Of a DNA stretch of 64,000 bases, positions 8,415 to 16,529 are shown piece after piece (within the stretch, counting starts at the first letter, position 1; each line of letters begins with the position of its first letter). A program made the position numbers and the translations under genes. The notes under the pieces were generated by a model. It saw nothing but the letters and a program-made list of their open reading frames with translations, had not been told where the DNA came from and did not search any database. The stretch is from Acinetobacter haemolyticus CIP 64.3 = MTCC 9819. Its GTDB lineage: Bacteria > Pseudomonadota > Gammaproteobacteria > Pseudomonadales > Moraxellaceae. The DNA is taken from positions 450,044 through 514,043 of the forward strand of contig NZ_KB849800.1 of assembly GCF_000369065.1 (NCBI RefSeq), written 5' to 3'.

Positions 8415-9287
8415 ATGAAACAACTTATTCAACAAGTTCAAGAAAATGTTATACGGGCGAAAGACTTTTATAAAGAATTTCGTCTGTATGATTTTGCAAG
8501 TTATTCGATTAACTATTTAACGCCTAAAGATACTTTCGAAAAGGAAGAACACCTTGCTTATGGATTAAAAGCACGCCAACGTTTAGATCTATATCGAAGT
8601 AAAAATGCCAAGCCGCAAAAACCGCTGATTGTCTTTGTGCATGGGGGATCATGGCAGCATGGCAATAAGCGAGATTATTTGTTTATCGGTGAAACATTTG
8701 CCCGTGAAGGCTATGATGTCGCTGTGATCAATTATCATCTTGCACCTGAGCATATTTTTCCTGCTTTTATTGATGATATTGCACAAGCTATCCATTATCT
8801 GAATCAGAATCAAACGAAGTTAAAGATATCAACAGAAAATCTGATTTTGATGGGGCATTCCGCTGGTGCATTTAATGTGATGTCTGTTGTTTATTCTGCT
8901 CAAGCGAAGAACTTTAAATATAAAGATCAAATCAAAGCGATTGTTGGATTGGCTGGTCCTTATCATTTTGATTATAAAGGTGATCCACTTGCAGAACATG
9001 CCTTTGATCTGAATATTTCTTATCAACAAGTTATGCCATATTATTTTATTGAGCCTAATCAAATTAAGCATTACTTGTTAATAGCCGAACAAGATCAATT
9101 GGTAGAAAGAAGAAATACGCTTGATTTGGATATTGCACTCAGGGAAAAGGGTAATCATAGCCATATTTCGATTATTCCCAAGACTGGGCATATTACCATT
9201 GTTGCCACATTGGCAAGTTTGATGAGCCATTATTTCAAGACGAAACGGACTATTTTACATTTTTTGGACGAAGCATTGAATCCATGA
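8415..9287 (+). CDS. Alpha/beta hydrolase, esterase/lipase-like (HSL/BD-FAE type)
   Basis: A 290-residue cytoplasmic alpha/beta hydrolase without a signal peptide. The oxyanion motif HGGSW begins at residue 76. The nucleophile elbow GHSAG places catalytic Ser at residue 149, and the C-terminal KTGHI supplies the likely catalytic His near 258. HGG plus GHSAG is typical of hormone-sensitive-lipase and kynurenine-formamidase-like esterases. The substrate is unknown. It starts 3 bases after the dolP stop, so it is co-transcribed and probably translationally coupled, and it is followed by a terminator. Its link to the dolP cluster is not seen in E. coli. Confidence 0.82.
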   Translation: MKQLIQQVQENVIRAKDFYKEFRLYDFASYSINYLTPKDTFEKEEHLAYGLKARQRLDLYRSKNAKPQKPLIVFVHGGSWQHGNKRDYLFIGETFAREGYDVAVINYHLAPEHIFPAFIDDIAQAIHYLNQNQTKLKISTENLILMGHSAGAFNVMSVVYSAQAKNFKYKDQIKAIVGLAGPYHFDYKGDPLAEHAFDLNISYQQVMPYYFIEPNQIKHYLLIAEQDQLVERRNTLDLDIALREKGNHSHISIIPKTGHITIVATLASLMSHYFKTKRTILHFLDEALNP

Positions 9288-9296
9288 AGTCATAAT

Positions 9297-9327
9297 AAAA
9301 GCATCGATTAGGATGCTTTTCTTTTTT
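9297..9327 (+). terminator. Terminator after the esterase-like gene
   Basis: AAAAGCATC (9297-9305), six-base loop, GATGCTTTT (9312-9320), then C and T6. It overlaps the last codons of the convergent nudC gene. Confidence 0.8.
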
Positions 9328-10060
9328 CGGTCATCTGCATAATCATGCTATGAGCAATACTTCCTTTAAATGGGATCTGTGGTAACTGATCGAATTTAAA
9401 AAACTGAGCATCACTGATCTCTTCAAGTTGTAATTGGATCTCTCCAGACTCATATTCAGCATGAAAAGCGATCATTAAATTGCTCGGGAATGGCCACGGT
9501 TGGCTAGACATATAACTTATATTTTTAAGCTTTAGGCCAACTTCTTCCATTGTTTCACGTTGTACTGCTTCTTCTAAAGTTTCACCAACCTCTACAAAAC
9601 CAGCGATCAAACCATACATATTGCCTTTGTTATGGGCGGATTTAGCAAGTAATACTTCATTGCTACCGCGTGTGATAATCGTGATTATACAAGGCTGAAC
9701 ACGTGGATATTGATGATAACCACAAGCTGGACAAATCATGGCATATTCTTTGGCATGAATTTCAGTACGATGACCACAGTGACTACAGAACTTATGATTA
9801 CGACGCCATTCAAGCAGTTGTACCGCACGGCTGGCCTGTAGGAAATCTGATGTTGACCAAGTCTGAATCAAATCACGGATAGGAACAAGTTGAAAGCCTT
9901 CAGGGATGATTTCGCCTTCTAACAGGTCACGTGCAATGACATGATCATTTGGATGTATGGGAAGATCACTTGCTAACTTTTCAACTTTAGGCAGTTGAAA
10001 ATTTTCATCGACTAACAGTTTTTGGTGTTGGAAAATATAAGCAAGTGATCGTTGAGACAT
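9308..10060 (-). CDS. nudC: NAD-capped RNA hydrolase / NADH pyrophosphatase NudC
   Basis: A 250-residue Nudix hydrolase that removes NAD caps from RNA and cleaves NADH to NMNH and AMP. The central zinc ribbon has two CxxC pairs (CSHCGHR and CPACGYH). The Nudix box GFVEVGETLEEAVQRETMEE is complete, and SQPWPFPSNLM is the NudC-specific signature. Length fits the family (257 in E. coli). Its ATG shares one base with the TAA stop of the preceding fimL gene (TAATG), so expression is coupled to fimL. Confidence 0.94.
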   Translation of the reverse strand: MSQRSLAYIFQHQKLLVDENFQLPKVEKLASDLPIHPNDHVIARDLLEGEIIPEGFQLVPIRDLIQTWSTSDFLQASRAVQLLEWRRNHKFCSHCGHRTEIHAKEYAMICPACGYHQYPRVQPCIITIITRGSNEVLLAKSAHNKGNMYGLIAGFVEVGETLEEAVQRETMEEVGLKLKNISYMSSQPWPFPSNLMIAFHAEYESGEIQLQLEEISDAQFFKFDQLPQIPFKGSIAHSMIMQMTEKRKAS

Positions 10061-11706
10061 TAGGCTGCTATCGTTTGTAATTGCTGACTATTTGATAATG
10101 CCACATCAAACATAGATTGCAATACAGGTTGTTTATTCCTTAAGTTATCCACCAACAAATCTAAACCTGCTACGACATTGAGTAGACAATTGATTTGTTC
10201 AGCATCTAATGCTTGGTTCTGCGCAAGACGGTGTTGAGCAAAATCTGCTGCACCTAATAATGCAGTTTGTTGTGCGGTACTACCTAAGAATTGGGCTGCA
10301 CCTGACAGTTCTTTGAGATAGTCAGGCAAAGCTTCAATGCTATGTGAGGTCGGATCTTGGGCATATAAGCTGAGAGTCTGCGTAAGCGTCTCGATTAATG
10401 TTTTCGTTTCAGTCAATAAAGCTTTATGTGCTTCATCTAAACGATCAAGTGAGATTTGTAGATTATTCACACGAAGCTGTAGACGGCTAGAGGTATAATT
10501 GCGCTCTAAAATACCAATTGAATTCATTGAAGCTAAAATACCATTCATTAATTGTTGAACTGAATTAGCATCGGTTAGGAAGTCAGAATGGCTTAGTTTT
10601 TCAGCTTGTTGTGTGATCTCTTTTGCAGCTTCATTTAAATTGAGAACTTTGAAAACATTGACAAGTTGATTGAGCTTTTGCTGAATCTCTTGAGTTTTCT
10701 CGGTGGACATGTTTTGGTAGTTGTACTCAATTTCATTACGAATTTGGGCCATTTCATCCGTCATCAATCGGCTAACGGTATGAATGGTTTCATAGTCTGG
10801 ACCATAAAGATGACGACTCAATACTTGAAGCTGGGTGTCACTCAGTAACTCGTCACCAATATTGAGTTGATCACGAATGTGATGCGAAATATTGTTTTCT
10901 TGGCTGATACAAATCGATAATACATCCGCAAGATCACTGAGTTCAGCTGCATATGTAGATGGCTGGTTTAAAAACTTAGCAATATTGGTTTCGATTTGAA
11001 TAAGCGTTCGTAACCTAGCTTCGGTAATAGAAAGCTCATCAATTAAACCTAAAGCAACGTTGACTAATTGCCAATATTGTTGGCTTGGTAGATCGGTAGA
11101 TAATCCAGCTAGATAAACACCAACAAGTTTGATGCCTTGTAAATCAAGAGGAGTTTCTGTCTGTTTAATCAGTTTATGCAAACATAACTTATAAAGCTGG
11201 TGAATGTATTGAGATTTCTCTAGTGTTGGAGCAAGTGGCAGATTAAAACGAGGACTAATCAGACTTAGTAGAGGCTGAATTGTTTGACCTTCTTTCGTTA
11301 ATGGTTTGCCTAAAGCTAGCTCTAAACGATTCAAGGTATCGAGTAAGAACTGAGGAACTTTAACTTCGCGTAAACAAATAAACTCAATATAGCGTTTCAG
11401 CATCGTCGTACCTTCACTCAACGCAACCACATCACTGGTTTTAATTTGTTGAGGTTGGGCCATGATCTTACGCATAAGTTCACTTGAGTATTGGGTAATT
11501 TGCGATAAATGTGGCATATCAATCAGTGCAAGTACCTGAGTGCATTGCTCAAACTGATTGAGTGCATCATCTATTCCGAAGGGTAAAGCTTGTTCTTCGG
11601 CAAGGGTATTGACCGCTGTTTCTACCAATTTAATCGAATTGTCGATTTCATTTTTTATTATTAATAATGCCGTTGGGTCGAAATGAATCGAGGTTTGGTA
11701 AGACAT
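10060..11706 (-). CDS. fimL: FimL-like protein (ChpA N-terminal-domain homologue)
   Basis: A 548-residue, mostly helical cytoplasmic protein with no kinase, receiver or CheW domain. Its Hpt-like helices (for example QVLALIDMPHLSQITQYSSELM, about residues 55-76) resemble the N-terminal part of the hybrid kinase ChpA/PilL. The expected phospho-accepting His motif (HTLKG-like) is not present. This is the description of FimL, which in P. aeruginosa links the Pil-Chp chemosensory system, FimV and adenylate cyclase and supports twitching. The start is ATG with TAGG 4 bases upstream. It overlaps nudC by one base. No other pilus gene lies nearby. The name rests on size and architecture. Confidence 0.6.
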   Translation of the reverse strand: MSYQTSIHFDPTALLIIKNEIDNSIKLVETAVNTLAEEQALPFGIDDALNQFEQCTQVLALIDMPHLSQITQYSSELMRKIMAQPQQIKTSDVVALSEGTTMLKRYIEFICLREVKVPQFLLDTLNRLELALGKPLTKEGQTIQPLLSLISPRFNLPLAPTLEKSQYIHQLYKLCLHKLIKQTETPLDLQGIKLVGVYLAGLSTDLPSQQYWQLVNVALGLIDELSITEARLRTLIQIETNIAKFLNQPSTYAAELSDLADVLSICISQENNISHHIRDQLNIGDELLSDTQLQVLSRHLYGPDYETIHTVSRLMTDEMAQIRNEIEYNYQNMSTEKTQEIQQKLNQLVNVFKVLNLNEAAKEITQQAEKLSHSDFLTDANSVQQLMNGILASMNSIGILERNYTSSRLQLRVNNLQISLDRLDEAHKALLTETKTLIETLTQTLSLYAQDPTSHSIEALPDYLKELSGAAQFLGSTAQQTALLGAADFAQHRLAQNQALDAEQINCLLNVVAGLDLLVDNLRNKQPVLQSMFDVALSNSQQLQTIAA

Positions 11707-11741
11707 ATGACCTACACCTTTCCTGAGTTGTTATATCCATG

Positions 11742-11761
11742 GACCTCCTTTTGAGGAGGTC
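11742..11761 (-). other. Hairpin pairing a perfect Shine-Dalgarno with its complement
   Basis: On the minus strand GACCTCC, loop TCAAAA, GGAGGTC forms a perfect 7-bp stem between dnaQ and fimL. There is no T tract, so it is not a standard terminator. The 3' arm extends a perfect AAGGAGGT, followed two bases later by ATG and a short open frame (about 30 codons) that runs into fimL in another frame. It could be an RNA switch, an end-protecting hairpin or chance. Confidence 0.4.
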
Positions 11762-11832
11762 TAAATCACTTACAGTTAATATAACTTAACTTTGAAGGCT
11801 TGAAATATAAAAAGCGACATTGATTCAAAAAT

Positions 11833-13191
11833 TTATTTTGCGAAAAGGCAAGGTTCTCCGTGTTTTTCTTTAAATTGTTTGACCCACGTCTCATGTTCAT
11901 TTAACTCATGTTCAGATGGACGAATCACAGCTAAGTCAATTTGGACACGTTGACGTGTGGTTTTATTTTGATTTTGTTCATGTTGAGATAATGCATCAAT
12001 GTCAAATGAAACCTGTCCACCTGTCATCGCAAGGTAAACATCGGCTAAAATTTCAGCATCGAGTAATGCGCCATGGAAGGTACGATCTCGTGCTGGGATC
12101 TCATAGCGTCTAACCAATGCATCCAAAGAATTTTTTTGTCCAGGATGCTTATTCTTTGCGAGTGCTAAGGTATCTGTAACTTCACAGACCTCTGAAAGTA
12201 AAGGTAAACCAACACGTTTAAACTCCATATCGAGGAAGTTCATATCGAATGTTGCGTTATGCGCAATGATTTCAGCACCTTTTAAATAAGCAAACAGGGC
12301 ATCTGCAATTTCAGCATACTTTGGTTTGTCTTGTAGAAATTCATCAGTGATACCGTGCACATCAACCGAGTCGCCTACAGGTTTTTCTGGATTAATATAA
12401 ATATGAATCGAACTACCCGTGAGTTTACGATTGATCATCTCAATCGCTCCGACCTCAATGATACGATCACCATCTTGATAATAGAAACCCGTGGTTTCAG
12501 TATCGAGGATTAGTTGGCGTGGGCCTTGCAACTTTAATTTAGCTTCGGTCACAACAATGTGTGGATGTTGATTCGTTACCACTGATTCCATAGTTTGAAC
12601 TGGATTTTGTGCTTCAGCTTCATCTAGCAGAGTCACTGACTCATTTTCAGTATCTAACTCATCATTCATTTCATCTGTATCGAGGTCTAAACCCAAAGGA
12701 TCATTCAAAAGCCAATCGGCTTCAGACTTTTTTATATCAGCGTTAGCCTGTGTTGATGCTTTGAGTTGTTGAGCAGTTTGTTCAGCCCCTAAGTTTGCGA
12801 GTTGATCCGCCATTTCATTGCCGGCATGACCAGCATGACCTTTGATCCAATTCCATTCGATATCACGATTGGCGCAAACAGCATCTAATTTTTTCCAAAG
12901 ATCTGGGTTTTTTACATCCTTCCAGTTTTTCTTCTTCCATCCATGAATCCATTCGGTAATCCCTTGTTTTACATAATTAGAATCTGTCCAAATGATAAGG
13001 TGTGCATCGATTGGGCAAAAAGAAATACCTTCAATTGCAGCTTGTAGCTCCATACGGTTGTTGGTTGTTTCTGCTTCACCACCGAACAGTTTATGTTCTT
13101 CTTGTTCTGTAATGATATATGCACCCCAACCACCTAAGCCTGGATTGCCTTTACATGCGCCATCAACATAAAGAGTGATTGTTTGTGACAT
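11833..13191 (-). CDS. dnaQ: RNase HI fused to DNA polymerase III epsilon (proofreading exonuclease)
   Basis: One 452-residue protein joins two enzymes. Residues 1-145 are RNase HI, with all catalytic residues visible: VDGACKGNPG, NNRMELQA, TDSNYV, and GHAGHAGNEMADQLA. An acidic linker of about 85 residues follows. Residues 230-400 are the DEDDh exonuclease of epsilon: LDTETTGF, HNATFDMNF, and HGALLDAEILAD. QVSFDI just after it resembles the beta-clamp-binding motif, and the tail ending HGEPCLFAK matches the polymerase-alpha-binding end of epsilon. RNase HI removes RNA from hybrids, while epsilon proofreads replication. Start is the internal ATG (MSQTITLYVDG) with CAGG upstream; an in-frame 20-residue extension lacks support. 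Confidence 0.94.
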   Translation of the reverse strand: MSQTITLYVDGACKGNPGLGGWGAYIITEQEEHKLFGGEAETTNNRMELQAAIEGISFCPIDAHLIIWTDSNYVKQGITEWIHGWKKKNWKDVKNPDLWKKLDAVCANRDIEWNWIKGHAGHAGNEMADQLANLGAEQTAQQLKASTQANADIKKSEADWLLNDPLGLDLDTDEMNDELDTENESVTLLDEAEAQNPVQTMESVVTNQHPHIVVTEAKLKLQGPRQLILDTETTGFYYQDGDRIIEVGAIEMINRKLTGSSIHIYINPEKPVGDSVDVHGITDEFLQDKPKYAEIADALFAYLKGAEIIAHNATFDMNFLDMEFKRVGLPLLSEVCEVTDTLALAKNKHPGQKNSLDALVRRYEIPARDRTFHGALLDAEILADVYLAMTGGQVSFDIDALSQHEQNQNKTTRQRVQIDLAVIRPSEHELNEHETWVKQFKEKHGEPCLFAK

Positions 13192-13386
13192 ATTTGAACC
13201 TGAACAATATATGAGTAAAAAACTTGATCTATTTTGCAATAAAGTCAGCAAAAATAGCCGAAGAGAATATTAGCACTCCCTCGAATATCATGCATTGTAA
13301 AGCTAAAATCAGATGTTGTGAGTTACAAAACTCATGTTTTTTAATTTCTTGTAACATTTCCATGCAAATCACGTTAAATTATTGCC

Positions 13387-13414
13387 TTGTCTATGTAGCA
13401 GGCTTTACTACAAT
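13387..13414 (+). promoter_or_regulatory. Candidate sigma-70 promoter of mltD-yejABEF
   Basis: TTGTCT (13387-13392), 16-base spacer, TACAAT (13409-13414), 45 bases before the mltD start. This is the best match in the 267-base space between dnaQ and mltD. Confidence 0.45.
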
Positions 13415-13458
13415 GGCTATCAAAGTAATAAACTAGCGTAAGTTGACTGGAAGATTTT

Positions 13459-16400
13459 ATGTCTAAATCGAGCACATTGGTGTCGCGTACATCTGCAACA
13501 TCATTATTCAAAATCACTGTACTCACTTCTGCTTTAGCTGCGCTGGGAATTACAACGGGCTGTTCTTCGACACCTTATTCTGCAAAAACCTCATCTTCTA
13601 AGCAACTTGGATCGGGTTATTTAGATGCGAGTAGCTTAGACTCGCTTGAAGATCTGTTATCTGCCACAGATATGCGTGCAGTAGAAGGTGATCGTCTACT
13701 CGTGTTGAAACATGGTGATGTGTGGAAGCGCATGACTGTGGGTTTCAAAATGGATTTGAATCGTTGGGACTCGCGTATTGAAGCTCAGCGTGGTTGGTTT
13801 ATTTCGCGACAACCGTATTTGGATCGATTGAGTGCACGTGCTAGTCGCTATTTGTACCATACTGTTAAAGAAGCTGAACGTCGTGGCATGCCAACTGAAT
13901 TAGCTTTGTTACCTGTCATTGAAAGCTCTTATGATCCAGCGGCAACAAGTAGTGCGGCTGCGGCAGGTCTATGGCAGTTTATCCCGAGTACGGGACGTAT
14001 TTATGGTTTACAGCAAACGAGTCTTTATGATGGCCGCCGTGATGTGGTGGAGTCTACACGCGCTGCCTACGAGTTCCTTGGGAGTTTATACAACCAGTTT
14101 GGTTCTTGGGAGTTAGCTTTAGCTGCTTATAACGCTGGTCCTGGTCGTGTACAACAAGCGATTAATCGAAATCGTGCTGCAGGTCTGCCGACTGATTATT
14201 GGTCATTAAAATTACCACAAGAAACCATGAACTATGTGCCACGTTTCTTGGCAGTTGCACAAATTATTAAAAATCCAAGTGCGTACGGGGTGTCATTGCC
14301 TCCAATTGCAAATCGTCCACACTTTCGTGAGGTGTCATTATCTGGACCTATGGCATTGAGTGAAATTTCTACAATCACGGGTCTAAGTCGTGCTGAGTTA
14401 TATGCATTGAACCCTGCACATCGTGGTGAAGTGATGGACCCAACGAGCCCGATGCGTATTTTGATCCCAGCAGATTTAAGCCCATCTATCGATGCTCGAC
14501 TTCGTTCAAACAAATCATCTGGTGGTTTCTGGGCGAGTAAAACGCCACCACCAGCGATGAATACTTCATCAAATACAAGTACAACAGTTCGTACAACGAC
14601 AAGTACGACTGCACCATCAAGTAACACCACAGTAAAAACAACACCAACGATGACGGCGAGTAGTACCACTACTCGTCCAAGTTCAACGACGACGAATACT
14701 AGAATCTCTACACCAAGAGGGTCTGATGCATTGGCTTCTTTTGCAGCAGCGGCAGATGTTCCAAGCGCACCACGTATTCCAGTAGCGGTTACACCAGCAG
14801 CCAATGTAAAACCAGTAAGCACCGAGCCACCGATTTCGGGCAAAGAACGTGAGCAAATTCTTGCAGCCATGAAAGCCGAAGGCCAGCAGAAATCAGTTAC
14901 TCAAGTTTTAGAGCCGCAAGCCACACAAGCTGAAAAAGATCAGGTCGTTGCTGAAATCAAGGCAATTGCACCAAAGGGTACCGAGATCGTCGATCCGTTT
15001 GATGGAAAAATTAAGTTAACAGCGATTCAGACTAGCCAATCTGTAGCAGATGAAAAAGGACAAGAAGTAAGCAAAGGCTTTGCTTATCCAAGAAATCTAG
15101 TTGAAGATAAAGTTACTGCCAATAGCGAAGATGCAAAACGTAACCAAGGCAAACCTTATATTAGTACAGATACAGAAGTAGTTGTCGTCGCACCAAAAGG
15201 TAAGCGCAGTACTTATGTGGTACAACCAGGTGACACGTTGGCTGTTATTGCCCAAAAAAATAGTGTGAACTGGCGTGATATCGCAAAGTGGAATCAAATT
15301 GATCCTGCTGGTACTTTATTTGTGGGTACGAGCTTATATTTATATGATGCAAAGCCACAAGCTGAGACTACAAAAGCGACAGAAACTAAACCAGAAAGTT
15401 ATGTGGTACAGTCTGGTGATAGTCTCACTAGTTTAGCCAGTCGTTTTGATTTAACGATCAAACAGTTGGCGGACTATAATAATTTATCTATTACGGATGG
15501 ATTGTTGGTCGGTCAACGATTAACCTTAAAAGAACCAAAGAATAATCCCCGTACATCACAGCAAACTGCTCGTGCAACTGAAGCAAAAGCTGCGACCTCA
15601 CAAAAAGTTGCGACTAAATCATATACGGTTAAACGTGGTGAGTATTTGAAACTCATTGCAGATCGTTATGCGTTGTCAAATCAAGAACTGGCAGATTTGA
15701 CTGAAGGATTGTCGGCAACAAGTAGCTTGATGGTTGGACAGCGAATCAATGTCCCATTACAAGAAGTGGGGCAGACCGAAGAAACAACCAATACCAAGAA
15801 TACTGTAAAACATGAAAATGTTACGGCATCAACCAGTTACAAGACAGAAAATTATACGGTGCAGCGTGGTGATACCTTGTCGAGTATTGCTACTCGATCA
15901 AAGATCACACTGAATGAGTTGGCGGAGTTAAACAATTTAAAAGCCAATAGTGGTATTCGCCTTGGACAAAGTTTGAAGATTCCTGCTGGCTCAACGGTGC
16001 CAGATCAGTATGTGGTTCAGTCAGGAGATAGCTTGAATGCGATTGCCAGCCGATATAATTTACAAGTAAGTTACTTGGCTGACTTGAATGGTTTAAAACC
16101 GACTTCAGGTGTGCGTATTGGACAGCGTCTGAAATTAACAGGTGAAGTCGCAAGTGTTGAAGCGCCAGCACCTGCGGAGCCAACGAGAAATAATTCTGCT
16201 GCTACAAGCAGTCGCAATACAAATACTGAGCAATATACCGTGAAAGCAGGTGAGTCTTTAAATAGTATTGCGAACCGTTTGGGAATGACAGGCCGTGAAC
16301 TTGCTGACTTAAACCAGCTGCGTGCCAATACAGGTTTACAGCGCGGTCAAACCATCTTGATCCCGAAAACAGTAACTGAATATCGTGTTAAACGTGGTGA

Positions 16401-16521
16401 TACTTTAATTGGGTTGGCAAGTCGCTATGGGATGCAAACCACAGCATTGGCTGAAATGAATGACTTGGCTCCGAATACACAGTTACGTATTGGTGACGTG
16501 ATTAAAGTTCCAAATCTATAA
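13459..16521 (+). CDS. mltD: MltD-type membrane-bound lytic transglycosylase with seven LysM repeats
   Basis: A 1020-residue envelope protein, more than twice E. coli MltD (452). Residues 1-35 are a signal ending ITTGC, a weak lipobox. The SLT catalytic domain (about 140-260) has ALLPVIESSYDP with catalytic Glu at 155, then AAGLWQFIPSTGR and AYNAGPGRV. After a Thr/Ser-rich low-complexity linker (about 355-415) come seven LysM domains starting near residues 583, 644, 721, 796, 848, 923 and 972, each beginning Y-x-V-x-x-G-(D/E). LysM binds glycan strands. The enzyme cleaves peptidoglycan non-hydrolytically to 1,6-anhydro-muropeptides. The gene ends 8 bases before yejA with no terminator between. 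Confidence 0.92.
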   Translation: MSKSSTLVSRTSATSLFKITVLTSALAALGITTGCSSTPYSAKTSSSKQLGSGYLDASSLDSLEDLLSATDMRAVEGDRLLVLKHGDVWKRMTVGFKMDLNRWDSRIEAQRGWFISRQPYLDRLSARASRYLYHTVKEAERRGMPTELALLPVIESSYDPAATSSAAAAGLWQFIPSTGRIYGLQQTSLYDGRRDVVESTRAAYEFLGSLYNQFGSWELALAAYNAGPGRVQQAINRNRAAGLPTDYWSLKLPQETMNYVPRFLAVAQIIKNPSAYGVSLPPIANRPHFREVSLSGPMALSEISTITGLSRAELYALNPAHRGEVMDPTSPMRILIPADLSPSIDARLRSNKSSGGFWASKTPPPAMNTSSNTSTTVRTTTSTTAPSSNTTVKTTPTMTASSTTTRPSSTTTNTRISTPRGSDALASFAAAADVPSAPRIPVAVTPAANVKPVSTEPPISGKEREQILAAMKAEGQQKSVTQVLEPQATQAEKDQVVAEIKAIAPKGTEIVDPFDGKIKLTAIQTSQSVADEKGQEVSKGFAYPRNLVEDKVTANSEDAKRNQGKPYISTDTEVVVVAPKGKRSTYVVQPGDTLAVIAQKNSVNWRDIAKWNQIDPAGTLFVGTSLYLYDAKPQAETTKATETKPESYVVQSGDSLTSLASRFDLTIKQLADYNNLSITDGLLVGQRLTLKEPKNNPRTSQQTARATEAKAATSQKVATKSYTVKRGEYLKLIADRYALSNQELADLTEGLSATSSLMVGQRINVPLQEVGQTEETTNTKNTVKHENVTASTSYKTENYTVQRGDTLSSIATRSKITLNELAELNNLKANSGIRLGQSLKIPAGSTVPDQYVVQSGDSLNAIASRYNLQVSYLADLNGLKPTSGVRIGQRLKLTGEVASVEAPAPAEPTRNNSAATSSRNTNTEQYTVKAGESLNSIANRLGMTGRELADLNQLRANTGLQRGQTILIPKTVTEYRVKRGDTLIGLASRYGMQTTALAEMNDLAPNTQLRIGDVIKVPNL

Positions 16522-16529
16522 GGATATAT

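Noticed and set aside
14232..14870. A 212-codon open frame antisense to mltD
   Set aside because: It lies opposite the Thr/Ser-rich linker, whose skewed codons open the reverse frame. The encoded string is Val/Leu low complexity with no ribosome-binding site.
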